A DNA stretch of 64,000 nucleotides from Pararhodobacter sp. (GCA_020832545.1 JAFIEK010000006.1:62001-126000), one strand, 5' to 3'. Counted from the stretch's first letter, positions 51,463 through 62,006 are shown. Notes: generated by a model not told the origin, from the sequence alone. Translations and numbers: made by a program.

Positions 51463-54282
51463 TCAGTTCCCGGTTTTCTGCGCGACGCTGGCCGGGCCGC
51501 GCCCGACGGGCGAGGTTTGCGCCGGGTGGGCGGGTTGCGAAGGGCCGCCGGGCGGGGCTTTTTCGATACAGACGCGCAGGTCGAACCATGCGGCCTGCCC
51601 GGTGACCGGGTCCGAATTGTTCCAGCGCAGCCCGTCGCCTTTTGGCGGCAGCAACTCATGGATCAGGTGATTGAGTAGGAAGCCTTTTTCGGCCTCGGGC
51701 GCATCGTCCGAGAGCGCCCATGCGCCGCGCCGCTTGCCGATGGCGTTCCATGTCCAGACCGTGTGATCGTTGAGCGCATCCATCCGCGCCACCGGGGCTT
51801 TGATGCGGCCATGTGCCGAGGTGAGGAAGGCCCAGTCACCCTCGGTAAACCCATGCTGTTCCCAGATGCGGCGCGAGACAAAGAGCGGGTTCACGCCGTG
51901 GATCTGGCGCAGCCACGCGTTTTGCGTGCCCCATGAGTGATACATTGCCGCCGGTCGCTGGGTCAGCGCGTGCAGCGGGAAGAGGGTGGTATCAACGCTG
52001 TCATCCTCGAACGGCGGATACCAGAGCGGCAGGGGATCCAGCGTTTCCATGATGCGGGCGCGCAGGTGGTCAGGCGGCTGGCGGTGACCAAAGCCTTCGG
52101 CGGCGAGCTGGAATTTGCGCATCGGCTCGGAGTAGAGGTTGAAGAGATAGGGCGCGGGTTTGTCATAGATGCCGCGCGCGACCGCCCAATCCTGATAGGC
52201 GGCGTTCCAGGGTTTATAGAACAACGCCTCTTCGGGGATATGGTCGATATGGAAGCCGCCGTTGTCGATATAGCGCTGCAATTGCGCGGGGTTCGGCGCG
52301 CCGCGCCCGGTCTGGTCGCCGTTTTCACCACGCCAGCCGGTCAGCGGCCCCACGCCGGGGCGGCGTTCGTGCATGACCATATACTCGGCATAGTCGCGGA
52401 ACTTGGCGCTGCCGTCGGGGTTGACCATGCCGGGCAGGCCAAGGCGGTGGCCGAGGTCCAGCAGCACCGACTGAAAGCCGCGCACGCCGGCATGGCCCGG
52501 GCGCTCAGGTTCGACCACCGGCCAGCGGATGGAATCTGCCATCGCCTCGGCCTCGCAGATCGGGCGGTCCAGCAGGCTGATGCAGTCATGGCGTTCCAGA
52601 TAGGTGGTGTCAGGCAGGATCAGGTCGGCATAGGCCACCATCTCGGACGAGTAGCTGTCGGAATATATGATGCGCGGGATGACATAATCGCCGTTCTCGT
52701 CGCGGTCGGTGAGCATCTGCATCACCGCCGAGGTGTTCATCGACGAATTCCACGCCATGTTGGCCATATAAAGAAACAGCGTGTCGATGCGGTAGGGATC
52801 TCCGGCATGGGCGTTGGAGATCACCATATGCATCAGCCCGTGGGCCGACATCGGGTTTTCCCAGGTGAACGCCTTGTCAATGCGCAGGGCCTGCCCGTCA
52901 TCATTGATCAGCAGGTGCTCAGGCCCCAGCGGATAGCCCAGATGCGGGCCGTCGAGCGGTTGGCCGGGTGTGGTGCGGGCATGCGGGCGGGGGTGGGCCT
53001 CGGGTGGTTTGGGGTAGGGAGGCTTGAAGCGAAAGCCGCCCGGCACCTCGACCGAGCCAAGGATGATCTGCAGCATATGCAGGGCGCGGGCGGTCTGGAA
53101 GCCGTTGGAATGCGCCGAGATGCCGCGCATGGCGTGGAAGCTGACGGGGCGGCCCACCATGTTCTCATGCTTCTGGCCGCGAAAATCAGTCCAGGGCTGG
53201 TTGACGGTGATCTCTTCGTCAAACGCCACACGCGCCAGCTCTGCCGCCACGGCACGGATGCGCGCCGCAGGGATGCCGCAACGCTCTGCCACGGCGTCAG
53301 GTGCGTGGTCAGGCGACAGGTAGCGTTCGGCCATCAGATGCAGGACGGTGTGATGTCCCTGCCATGTGGCACCCGGGTCCGGCTGCACGCCGGGTGCATC
53401 CCACGGGGCGGGCTGGCCGGTGCGGCGGTCGATCACCAGCGGTGTGCCGTTGTCATCGCGCAGGAACAGGCCTTTGGTTTCGCCCTCGGCCCCGTTCACC
53501 AGATAGGGCGCGTTGGTGTAGCGGATCAGATAATCCAGATCGATCCGGCCCATGCGGAACAGCTCATGCACCAGGGCGAGGATCAGGAGGCCATCGGTGC
53601 CCGGCGTCACCGCCAGCCAGTCATCGGCGATGGCGTTGTAGCCAGTGCGCACCGGGTTGACGGCAATCACCCGCGCGCCGCGCTCCTTCAGCTTGCCCAG
53701 ACCCATCTTGATCGGGTTCGAATCATGGTCTTCGGCCACACCAAAGATCATGAACAGTTTGGTGCGGTCCCAGTCCGGCTGGCCGAATTCCCAGAACGCG
53801 CCGCCCATGGTGTAGATGCCCGCCGCTGCCATGTTGACGCTGCAAAAGCCGCCGTGAGCGGCATAATTGGGCGTGCCATAGGCCTGCGCCCACCAGCCGG
53901 TGAAACTTTGTGACTGATCGCGCCCGGTGAAAAACGCCAGCTTTTCGGGCGCGGTTTCGCGGATCGGTGCCAGCCAGGACGTGGCCAGTTGCAGCGCCTC
54001 TTCCCAACTGATTTCCTCAAATTCGCCGGACCCGCGCGGCCCCACCCGTTTGAGGGGCGCGCGCAGGCGGGCGGGCGACAGGTGCTGCATGATCCCTGCC
54101 GAACCCTTGGCGCAGAGCACGCCCTTGTTTACCGGATGGTCGCGGTTGCCCTCAATATAGGCAACCTTGCCGTCCTTGAGATGCACATCGATGCCGCAAC
54201 GGCAGGCGCACATATAGCAGGTTGTCTTGCGCACCTCATCGGAAACCGCGGGCGACAATTCAAGCGCGGGTTGGCGTGACAT
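51463..54282 (-). CDS. soeA: Molybdopterin catalytic subunit, SoeA-like sulfite dehydrogenase
   Basis: 939 residues from the ATG at 54282, after GGGAGAG. The N-terminus has a [4Fe-4S] site (CYMCACRCGIDVHLKDGKVAYIEGN followed by GVLCAKG), and the protein shows the molybdopterin guanine dinucleotide-binding pattern of the DMSO reductase family. No twin-arginine signal is present, so it is cytoplasmic, as SoeA is; DmsA and most relatives are exported. SoeABC oxidises sulfite to sulfate at the cytoplasmic face and feeds electrons to quinone. Size and layout fit SoeA, but polysulfide- or other sulfur-substrate enzymes remain possible. Confidence 0.72.
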   Translation of the reverse strand: MSRQPALELSPAVSDEVRKTTCYMCACRCGIDVHLKDGKVAYIEGNRDHPVNKGVLCAKGSAGIMQHLSPARLRAPLKRVGPRGSGEFEEISWEEALQLATSWLAPIRETAPEKLAFFTGRDQSQSFTGWWAQAYGTPNYAAHGGFCSVNMAAAGIYTMGGAFWEFGQPDWDRTKLFMIFGVAEDHDSNPIKMGLGKLKERGARVIAVNPVRTGYNAIADDWLAVTPGTDGLLILALVHELFRMGRIDLDYLIRYTNAPYLVNGAEGETKGLFLRDDNGTPLVIDRRTGQPAPWDAPGVQPDPGATWQGHHTVLHLMAERYLSPDHAPDAVAERCGIPAARIRAVAAELARVAFDEEITVNQPWTDFRGQKHENMVGRPVSFHAMRGISAHSNGFQTARALHMLQIILGSVEVPGGFRFKPPYPKPPEAHPRPHARTTPGQPLDGPHLGYPLGPEHLLINDDGQALRIDKAFTWENPMSAHGLMHMVISNAHAGDPYRIDTLFLYMANMAWNSSMNTSAVMQMLTDRDENGDYVIPRIIYSDSYSSEMVAYADLILPDTTYLERHDCISLLDRPICEAEAMADSIRWPVVEPERPGHAGVRGFQSVLLDLGHRLGLPGMVNPDGSAKFRDYAEYMVMHERRPGVGPLTGWRGENGDQTGRGAPNPAQLQRYIDNGGFHIDHIPEEALFYKPWNAAYQDWAVARGIYDKPAPYLFNLYSEPMRKFQLAAEGFGHRQPPDHLRARIMETLDPLPLWYPPFEDDSVDTTLFPLHALTQRPAAMYHSWGTQNAWLRQIHGVNPLFVSRRIWEQHGFTEGDWAFLTSAHGRIKAPVARMDALNDHTVWTWNAIGKRRGAWALSDDAPEAEKGFLLNHLIHELLPPKGDGLRWNNSDPVTGQAAWFDLRVCIEKAPPGGPSQPAHPAQTSPVGRGPASVAQKTGN

Positions 54283-54570
54283 CCAGTTCTCTCCCGTGGC
54301 CCTTCTCAAAGGGGCTTTTCCCATCCAACACCCCGGGCGGGGGTTTGTCTATGCGCAAACTCGCATGTTTGCCGAGGGGTCTTTAGGTCCAGATCAAGGT
54401 GATTGATAGGTCCAGAAAGGGTGAGAGTGACTGTCGCATCCTTGCTGAGACCGATCCAGGGAAAAATCGCTGGCTGCGCACCTCTTGCGGGGGGGTGGTC
54501 GGCGGGCTAAGTCTTGGTCAAGGTTTGGCCCCTAAGGTCGGACCATCCAGTTATACGAAGGCCCGAGAAC
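54283..54570. other. Divergent promoter region, soeA / clpP
   Basis: This 288-base gap contains the leaders of soeA (left) and clpP (right). A candidate heat-shock promoter for clpP is listed separately. I see no additional gene or strong terminator here. Confidence 0.6.
54513..54534 (+). promoter_or_regulatory. Candidate heat-shock (RpoH) promoter of clpP
   Basis: CTTG (54513-54516) and CCCCTA (54529-54534) are 12 bases apart, resembling the CTTG / CCCCAT boxes of RpoH promoters, 37 bases before clpP. clpP is a known heat-shock gene in many bacteria. The match is partial. Confidence 0.3.
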
Positions 54571-55200
54571 ATGCGTGATCCGATCGAAACCTATATGAAC
54601 CTCGTTCCCATGGTCGTAGAGCAGACCAGCCGGGGCGAACGCGCCTATGATATTTTCTCGCGCCTGCTGAAGGAGCGGATTATCTTTGTCACCGGCCCGG
54701 TGCATGACGGGATGGCCAGCCTGATCGTGGCCCAGCTCTTGCATCTGGAGGCTGAGAATCCGTCGAAAGAGATTTCGATGTATATCAACTCGCCCGGTGG
54801 TGTGGTGACCTCGGGGCTGTCGATCTATGACACGATGCTTTACATCCGCCCCAAGATCAGCACGCTTGTGGTGGGGCAAGCGGCCTCGATGGGGTCACTG
54901 CTTCTGTGCGCGGGTGAAAAGGGCATGCGCTTCTCGCTGCCCAATTCGCGCATCATGGTTCACCAGCCCTCTGGCGGGTTCCAGGGCCAGGCCTCGGACA
55001 TCTCGATCCATGCGCGCGAGATTCTGGAACTGCGCGAGCGGCTCAACCACATTTACTCCAAGCATACCGGCCAGACCATGAAGAAGGTCGAGGCCGCGCT
55101 GGAGCGCGACAACTTCATGACCCCGGAAACGGCCAAGGACTGGGGTCTGATCGACGAGATTGTCGAGAACCGCGGCAAGGCCGAACCGGAGGCCAAGTGA
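54571..55200 (+). CDS. clpP: ATP-dependent Clp protease proteolytic subunit
   Basis: 209 residues from the ATG at 54571; an upstream in-frame start is less likely because the family begins near here. The catalytic serine is S106 in [11 protein letters not shown] and the histidine is H131 in MVHQPSGG; the aspartate lies further on. ClpP forms a 14-mer barrel with ClpX, ClpA or ClpC caps. It is followed by clpX after 114 bases. Confidence 0.97.
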   Translation: MRDPIETYMNLVPMVVEQTSRGERAYDIFSRLLKERIIFVTGPVHDGMASLIVAQLLHLEAENPSKEISMYINSPGGVVTSGLSIYDTMLYIRPKISTLVVGQAASMGSLLLCAGEKGMRFSLPNSRIMVHQPSGGFQGQASDISIHAREILELRERLNHIYSKHTGQTMKKVEAALERDNFMTPETAKDWGLIDEIVENRGKAEPEAK

Positions 55201-55314
55201 TGACGATGGCGGGAAATGCGCATATTTTGCATTGTTCCTGCCGCCACACTGGCCTAACCTTTACGTTCAAGGCCCGTGAGAAGGTCAGAACCGAACACGA
55301 GCACGAGGTGTCGA

Positions 55315-56592
<1,278 letters not shown>

Positions 56593-56615
56593 TCCACCGG
56601 CCAGACGAATTTCAG

Positions 56616-56644
56616 ACCCCGCCCCTCACCGGGCGGGGTTTTTT
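56616..56644 (+). terminator. Rho-independent terminator after clpX
   Basis: ACCCCGCCC (56616-56624) and GGGCGGGGT (56631-56639) form a 9-bp stem with loop CTCACC, followed by T-rich TTTTT. It is a classical intrinsic terminator. Confidence 0.85.
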
Positions 56645-56658
56645 GCTTTGTGCGGGGC

Positions 56659-56718
56659 AGGGGGCGTTGCCCCCTCTTGGCTGCGCCAATTCACCCCCGC
56701 GTATTTCCGGCAAGATGA
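56659..56718 (+). repeat. REP-like element, copy 2
   Basis: A 7-bp stem AGGGGGC/GCCCCCT (56659-56675, loop GTT) is followed by the tail GCGTATTTCCGGCAAGATGA (56699-56718). The last 18 bases match the third copy exactly. It lies between the clpX terminator and the MFS gene. Confidence 0.65.
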
Positions 56719-56818
56719 CACGGCACAGGCCGTGCAGAGTGCCCTCGTGGTGTGGAATCGGGCTTGCGAGCGCATGTCCGGCATGGTTTGTCGGGTGCCT
56801 GACCGGGACGGATTTCCG

Positions 56819-58087
56819 ATGCCATTGCTTCTTGCCCAGATCGCGGCCTCGCGCGGGCCGATGGCCGCCTTTGTGGCGATGGGCGTTGTCTGGGGGGCGT
56901 TCATGGCTTCGATGCCCGATTTGCAGGCGCGGATGGGCGTGGGCGACGGGCAGTTGGGGCAGATCCTGCTTTTTGGCTCGGTCACCGCAATCGCCATGAT
57001 GGCACTGGCACCGCGGCTGGGCGGCTGGCTGGGGCGTTGGGCGGTGCCGCTGGGCACGGTATTGATGGGGCTGGGCGTGACCTTGCCGGGGCAGGCGGCG
57101 GCGCCTGCGGTGTTTGTCGGAGCGCTGATGGTGATGGGGGGCGCGACCGGGGCGCTGGACGTGTGGATGAACGCACGCCTGAGCACCATCGAGGCCGCGC
57201 GCGGCATGGCGCTGATGAACCTTAATCATGCGATCTATTCCTTTGCCTATGCCGGGGCGGCGGGGCTGACCGGGCTGGCGCGGGCAGCGGGTTTTGCGCC
57301 CGTGGAGATACTGGGGGCGGCGGGGCTGGTGGTTCTGGTGTTGGCCGCATTCTGTATCGAGCGCGAAGGGCGCATTGACGGGTTTGGCCGGGGTGCGGGC
57401 CGGGGCGGCCCCCCCCCGCCGGGGAGTTTGGACCCGGGGGGGGGGGGGGTGGTGGTGTGGGCCGGTTTGTGTCGCGCGGGCGTTGGGGGCTGGGGGGGGG
57501 GGGGCGGGGGGGCGGGCGGGCGCGCGCCCGGCCGGCTGGGAATGGTGCCCTGGCTGGCGGGGCTGCTGATTCTGGTGGCCTTTCTGACCGAGAACGCCGC
57601 CGAGGCCTGGTCGGCGCTGTACATCGAGCGTGATCTGGGCGGCGGCACGGGGGCAGGGTCTGCAGGGCCGGCGCTTCTGGGGCTGACCATGGGTCTGGGC
57701 CGGTTGGCGGGGCAGGTGGTGGCGATGCGGGTCTCTGATCAGGTGCTCTTGCGTGGCGGGCTGGTGGTCGCGGCCCTTGGGGCCATTGTGGTGGTGGCGG
57801 CGAATGGCGTGGCGATGGCCTACGCAGGTTTCATGGTGCTGGGTTTTGGCGCATCGGTGGTGGTGCCGACCGCGCTGGCGGTGGCCGGGCGTTTGTCGGC
57901 ACCGGGGATGCGCAGCCATGCCATCGCCCGGGCCACCATGCTGGGATATATGGGGTTTTTCCTGGGCCCGCCGGTTCTGGGCCTGACGGCTGAACTGGTT
58001 GGGCTGCGGGCGTCCTACGGGCTGGTGGCGCTGGCGCTGGTCCTAGGGCTTTTTCTGCGCGCGCGGCTGGCGCGACACGAGCGCTGA
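56819..58087 (+). CDS. MFS transporter with a corrupted central stretch
   Basis: 422 residues as read from the ATG at 56819 (MPLLLAQIAASRGPMAAFVAMG); earlier in-frame ATGs exist at 56774 and 56783. Helices before and after the middle are ordinary MFS (GALDVWMNARLSTIEAARGMALMNLNHAIYSFAY; AEAWSALYIERDLGG). Between them, roughly residues 195-240 read as a Gly/Pro/Trp-rich run that does not look like this family, coinciding with long G-runs. The frame stays open, but true length and sequence there are doubtful. Substrate unknown; relatives include YbjJ-type exporters. Confidence 0.72.
   Translation: MPLLLAQIAASRGPMAAFVAMGVVWGAFMASMPDLQARMGVGDGQLGQILLFGSVTAIAMMALAPRLGGWLGRWAVPLGTVLMGLGVTLPGQAAAPAVFVGALMVMGGATGALDVWMNARLSTIEAARGMALMNLNHAIYSFAYAGAAGLTGLARAAGFAPVEILGAAGLVVLVLAAFCIEREGRIDGFGRGAGRGGPPPPGSLDPGGGGVVVWAGLCRAGVGGWGGGGGGAGGRAPGRLGMVPWLAGLLILVAFLTENAAEAWSALYIERDLGGGTGAGSAGPALLGLTMGLGRLAGQVVAMRVSDQVLLRGGLVVAALGAIVVVAANGVAMAYAGFMVLGFGASVVVPTALAVAGRLSAPGMRSHAIARATMLGYMGFFLGPPVLGLTAELVGLRASYGLVALALVLGLFLRARLARHER
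57401..57535. other. Implausible G-rich stretch inside the MFS gene
   Basis: The stretch includes runs of 14 G (57436-57449) and 13 G (57492-57504), with other G and C runs. It interrupts the coding character of the MFS gene in the loop between the sixth and seventh helices. It is most simply a sequencing or assembly artefact; a real phase-variable tract is the alternative. Confidence 0.7.
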
Positions 58088-58181
58088 TGTCCGCGCGGGG
58101 CACCCCAAGTCTTGCGTCGCCGCGCTGCGGATGGTCTATTGCTGGGCCTGACCGCCCCCTTTTTCGAGAATCGAGCAGCGC

Positions 58182-60137
58182 ATGGCGAACGACCTACTTT
58201 CCGGCACCCCTGAGATCTATGATGCCTCCTCTATCGAGGTGCTGGAAGGGTTGGAGCCGGTTCGCAAGCGCCCGGGCATGTATATCGGCGGCACCGATGA
58301 GCGCGCGCTGCACCATCTGGTGGCCGAGGTGCTGGACAATTCGATGGATGAGGCCGTAGCGGGCCATGCCAGCCGCATCGAGGTCGAGCTGCACGCCGAT
58401 TATTCCATCACCATCCGCGACAACGGGCGCGGCATTCCCATCGATCCGCACCCCAAGTTCCCCGAGAAATCGGCACTTGAGGTGATCTTGTGCACGCTGC
58501 ATTCGGGCGGCAAGTTCAGCGGCAAGGCTTATCAGACCTCGGGCGGGTTGCACGGGGTCGGGGCCTCGGTGGTGAATGCGCTGTCGGACCATCTGCGGGT
58601 AGAGGTGGCCCGCAACCGCGAACTTTATGTGCAGGAATTCTCACGCGGGGTGCCGCAGGGCCCGGTGCAGAAGATCGGCCCCGCCCCCAACCGGCGCGGC
58701 ACCACCTTTACCTTTCACGCTGATGAGCTGATTTTCGGCAGCCACCGCTTCAGGCCCGCGCGACTGCTGAAAATGGTGCGCTCGAAAGCCTATTTGTTCT
58801 CAGGTGTAGAAATCCGCTGGAAAAGCGCCATTGCCGAGGGCGACACCCCCACCGAGGCCGTCTTTCACTTTCCCGGCGGTCTGGCCGATTATCTGGGCGA
58901 ACAACTGGGCAAGGATGTCACCTATTCCGACAGGCCCTTCGCGGGCAAGGTCTCGTTTGAGGAGAAATTCAAGGTTCCCGGCTCTGTCGAATGGGCGATC
59001 AACTGGACCCCGGCGCGCGATGGTTTCGTGCAAAGCTATTGCAACACCGTCCCCACGCCCGAGGGCGGCACGCATGAGGCAGGCTTCTGGTCTGCGGTCC
59101 TGAAGGGTATCCGCGCTTACGGCGAACTGGCCAGCAACCGCAAGGCGCAGCAGATCACCCGCGAGGACATGGTGGCGGGGGGCTGCGCGCTGGTGTCGTG
59201 TTTCATTCGTGACCCTGAATTCGTGGGCCAGACCAAGGACCGGCTGGCCACGGCCGAGGCCGCGCGGCTGGTCGAAGGGGCGGTGCGCGATCATTTCGAC
59301 AACTGGCTGGCCGCCGATACCAAGGCTGCGGGCGCCATTCTGGATTTTCTGGTGCTGCGCTCAGAGGAGCGGCTGAAGCGCCGTCAGGAAAAGGAAACCG
59401 CGCGCAAGACGGCCACCAAGAAGCTGCGCCTGCCCGGCAAGCTGGTCGATTGCTCGGCCAGCAACCGCGAGGGGACGGAGCTGTTCATCGTCGAGGGCGA
59501 CTCGGCGGGCGGTTCGGCCAAGATGGCGCGGGACCGCAAGACACAGGCGCTCTTGCCCCTGCGCGGGAAAATCCTGAACGTGCTGGGCGCGGCCTCGGGG
59601 AAGCTGGGGCAGAATCAGGAAATCAACGATCTGTGCCAGGCGCTTGGCGTGGGGATGGGCAACAAGTTCCGGCTTGATGATCTGCGCTATGACAAGATCA
59701 TCATCATGACCGATGCCGATGTCGATGGCGCGCATATCGCGGCCCTTCTGATGACGTTTTTCTACAGCCAGATGCGCCCGCTGATCGATCACGGGCACCT
59801 GTATCTGGCCTGCCCGCCGCTCTTTCGGCTGACGCAGGGCGCGCACCGGGTCTACACGCTGAGCGAGGCCGAGAAGGAGGAATGGCAGGTCAAGGGCCTT
59901 GGCGGACGCGGCAAGATCGATGTGTCGCGCTTCAAGGGGCTGGGCGAGATGGACGCCAAGGACCTGAAGGACACCACCATGAACCCGGCCACGCGCAAGC
60001 TGATCCGGGTGTCGATTGACGATGACATTCCGGGCGAAACCGGCGATCTGGTGGAACGGCTGATGGGCAAGAAGCCCGAACTGCGCTTCCAGTATATTCA
60101 GGAGAACGCGCGGTTTGTGGAGGATGTGGATGTTTGA
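58182..60137 (+). CDS. parE: DNA topoisomerase IV subunit B
   Basis: 651 residues. GHKL ATPase motifs: EVLDNSMDEA, IRDNGRGIPIDPHP and GGLHGVGASVVNALS. The TOPRIM metal sites are EGDSAGGSAK (from E438) and MTDADVDGAH (from 509). KLRLPGKLVDCS and the 651-residue length without the GyrB insert support ParE over GyrB. With ParC it unlinks replicated chromosomes. The end overlaps the next gene by eight bases. Confidence 0.94.
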   Translation: MANDLLSGTPEIYDASSIEVLEGLEPVRKRPGMYIGGTDERALHHLVAEVLDNSMDEAVAGHASRIEVELHADYSITIRDNGRGIPIDPHPKFPEKSALEVILCTLHSGGKFSGKAYQTSGGLHGVGASVVNALSDHLRVEVARNRELYVQEFSRGVPQGPVQKIGPAPNRRGTTFTFHADELIFGSHRFRPARLLKMVRSKAYLFSGVEIRWKSAIAEGDTPTEAVFHFPGGLADYLGEQLGKDVTYSDRPFAGKVSFEEKFKVPGSVEWAINWTPARDGFVQSYCNTVPTPEGGTHEAGFWSAVLKGIRAYGELASNRKAQQITREDMVAGGCALVSCFIRDPEFVGQTKDRLATAEAARLVEGAVRDHFDNWLAADTKAAGAILDFLVLRSEERLKRRQEKETARKTATKKLRLPGKLVDCSASNREGTELFIVEGDSAGGSAKMARDRKTQALLPLRGKILNVLGAASGKLGQNQEINDLCQALGVGMGNKFRLDDLRYDKIIIMTDADVDGAHIAALLMTFFYSQMRPLIDHGHLYLACPPLFRLTQGAHRVYTLSEAEKEEWQVKGLGGRGKIDVSRFKGLGEMDAKDLKDTTMNPATRKLIRVSIDDDIPGETGDLVERLMGKKPELRFQYIQENARFVEDVDV

Positions 60138-61266
60138 GTTTCGCCGCAGGTCGCGAAGGCCGGGGCAGCTCTATGATGCATCGCTCGACAAGCAGTTGAT
60201 GATGCTGCGTTTTCAGTCTTATCTTGCGGCAACACCCCGGCGCTGGAGCGACAGTTTGCCCGGCGGGCAGGACCGGTTCTGGCACCGTCTGCTGTCGCAG
60301 GTGGCGTCCTTCGGCCATCCGCGCACCGCTGCCGCGCTTGAGGCCCATGCCAGCGGCGCGGCGCTTGATCTGGAGGCGCTGAAACTGGTGAGCGTGATCC
60401 TTGCAAGAACCGGCGATCACCAGCAGTACGAAGATACCTTGCGCCGTTTCGATCCGGGCGTCGCGTTTCCGTTTCAGGGGGAAAAGGTGTTCATGGGGCG
60501 CGGTGGCGGCGGGGGCTCGCTCAATGTCTTTCGCAAGCTCGGGGTTGGCGCGGATGCGCGCTTTGAAAAAATATATGTCAGAAAACACGCGGGCCATGCC
60601 CGCATGCGCTTTGCGCTGGAGACCGTGCTGGCGCGCTATCCGGTCGTTCCTGTTCCAAAGCTGCTGGACTGGCGCGAGGGAAAGAAGCTGATCGTCACCG
60701 AAAGCGAATTCGTGGACTTCAAACCTCTGGCGGTGGGTGAGGCCGAAAAATCGGCTTCTGTCGTGCGCGCTCTGGCCGAGATCGGGGCCAGCGATTTCGA
60801 CGAGGCTGCAAAGTTCACCAAGGCCCCTAACTTCAAGGATACGCAGGCGACCATCAGCCAGCGGCTCGCCGCGCGCGATGCGGCGCTGGCGGAGGCCTTC
60901 CGCAAGGATCACGCACGCTGGGCTGCACATATTGACACCCATCCGCTGGTGTTCTGCCACGGCGATCTGAACAAGGACAACGTTTCTGAAACGCGGATGA
61001 CCCTGGATTGGGACGGCGCGGGGTTCTGTCAGTATGGCTATGATGCCGCGTATACCTGTCGACGACGGCGGTTTGACGATGCCGGGGCGCTTCTGGCGTT
61101 CTGCGCCAACCATTTCGAACGCCCGAGAACCGAGGCCCGCGATCGCTTTGCCTTTGCCTATTTCTTCCTGATGCTGATGCCGAAAAGAAAGATTCAGTGG
61201 AATAATCTGACACTGTTTGACAGCCTTCTCGGCCAGATGAACGCCCTTGCCGACGCTGCGGGGTAG
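60130..61266 (+). CDS. APH-like kinase translationally coupled to parE
   Basis: 378 residues from the ATG at 60130, inside the parE stop region. A first ~110 residues of unknown type precede a kinase-like core: glycine-rich loop MGRGGGGGS (122-130), a candidate catalytic lysine in KIYVRK, the Brenner motif HGDLNKDN (277-284) and the metal aspartates LDWDGAGF (D293/D295). This pattern fits aminoglycoside phosphotransferase/choline kinase-like enzymes. The substrate is unknown; sugars of cell-surface polymers are possible given glycosyl genes downstream. The overlap with parE may only reflect gene packing. Confidence 0.7.
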   Translation: MFEFRRRSRRPGQLYDASLDKQLMMLRFQSYLAATPRRWSDSLPGGQDRFWHRLLSQVASFGHPRTAAALEAHASGAALDLEALKLVSVILARTGDHQQYEDTLRRFDPGVAFPFQGEKVFMGRGGGGGSLNVFRKLGVGADARFEKIYVRKHAGHARMRFALETVLARYPVVPVPKLLDWREGKKLIVTESEFVDFKPLAVGEAEKSASVVRALAEIGASDFDEAAKFTKAPNFKDTQATISQRLAARDAALAEAFRKDHARWAAHIDTHPLVFCHGDLNKDNVSETRMTLDWDGAGFCQYGYDAAYTCRRRRFDDAGALLAFCANHFERPRTEARDRFAFAYFFLMLMPKRKIQWNNLTLFDSLLGQMNALADAAG

Positions 61267-61311
61267 TTGCAGGCCAAGGGGCAAGCCGCGTGCAACCATC
61301 CGGGTCCGGCG

Positions 61312-61707
61312 CTAGCGCGGCACGATCGTGCGCCCCACCGGCCACAGCGCAAAGCTAGCCAGCTTCAGATGCGCCCAGGCAAAGGGCAGGCCGATGATGG
61401 TCAGCGCCAGCAGCACCGCGCTGATCAGATGCCCCAGCGCCAGCCACCAGCCCGCCACAATCAGCCAGATCAGGTTGCCCAGCGTGCCCAGCGGCCCGGT
61501 GCCGATATCGGGCAGGCCAAAGGCGGCTTCCCGGTTCATCGCCTGAAAGCCGAAAGGCAACAGCGCAAAGCCTGCCATGGTGACAGCGGCGCGCGCCCAG
61601 GGCAGGCCGATGATCGACAGTGCCATGATCAGTGCGGCAATCAGCCAGCCCACCGCCATCCATGCGCCACCCAGCAATATCCACAGAATATTCAGAATAA
61701 GCGTCAT
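61312..61707 (-). CDS. YccF-family inner membrane protein
   Basis: 131 residues from the ATG at 61707, with AAGGA upstream. It is composed of two similar halves, each with the helix pair ILLGGAWMAVGWLIAALIMALSIIGLPWA and the repeat NLIWLIVAGWWLALGHLISAVLLALTIIGLPFA, the YccF (DUF307) signature. Function is unknown. It is convergent with the kinase gene (45 bases apart). Confidence 0.85.
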   Translation of the reverse strand: MTLILNILWILLGGAWMAVGWLIAALIMALSIIGLPWARAAVTMAGFALLPFGFQAMNREAAFGLPDIGTGPLGTLGNLIWLIVAGWWLALGHLISAVLLALTIIGLPFAWAHLKLASFALWPVGRTIVPR

Positions 61708-61782
61708 GCCCTGTCCTTTCAGTGTCGGTTTCCAGATGGGGCGGTTCAGGCCCAGACGCAAGGCAGGTGCAGCGCGTATCTT

Positions 61783-61856
61783 TCATCTTGCCGGAAATAC
61801 ACACTTCTTTTTGCTGTCCGGGGGCGGCCGAAGGCCGGCGGGGGCGGGCAGCCCCC
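61783..61856 (-). repeat. REP-like element, copy 3
   Basis: On the minus strand the tail GTATTTCCGGCAAGATGA (61800-61783) matches copy 2 exactly over 18 bases. The adjacent GC-rich part contains possible stems, including GGCC-gaa-GGCC and the pair CCGGGGGC/GCCCCCGG. Its outer end runs into the poly-G stretch. Confidence 0.6.
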
Positions 61857-61925
<69 letters not shown>

Positions 61926-62006
61926 CCGCGGCCCCTCGATGGGGGCGCGGCCCGCACCCTCCCTGACCCCTCTTTCTTTCCCGCCAGCTTGCGCTACTCT
62001 GCCCCC

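Noticed and set aside
51937-53913. About 650-codon plus-strand open frame inside soeA
   Set aside because: It is antisense to the molybdoenzyme gene, whose cofactor and cluster motifs are clear.
55201-55314. Terminator between clpP and clpX
   Set aside because: An imperfect AATGC...GCATT dyad is present but is short, interrupted and lacks a T-run; it was not called.
57401-57535. Reading the G-rich part of the MFS gene as a real Gly-rich domain
   Set aside because: Homopolymer runs of 13-14 G and a second, worse run at 61857 make an artefact the simpler account.
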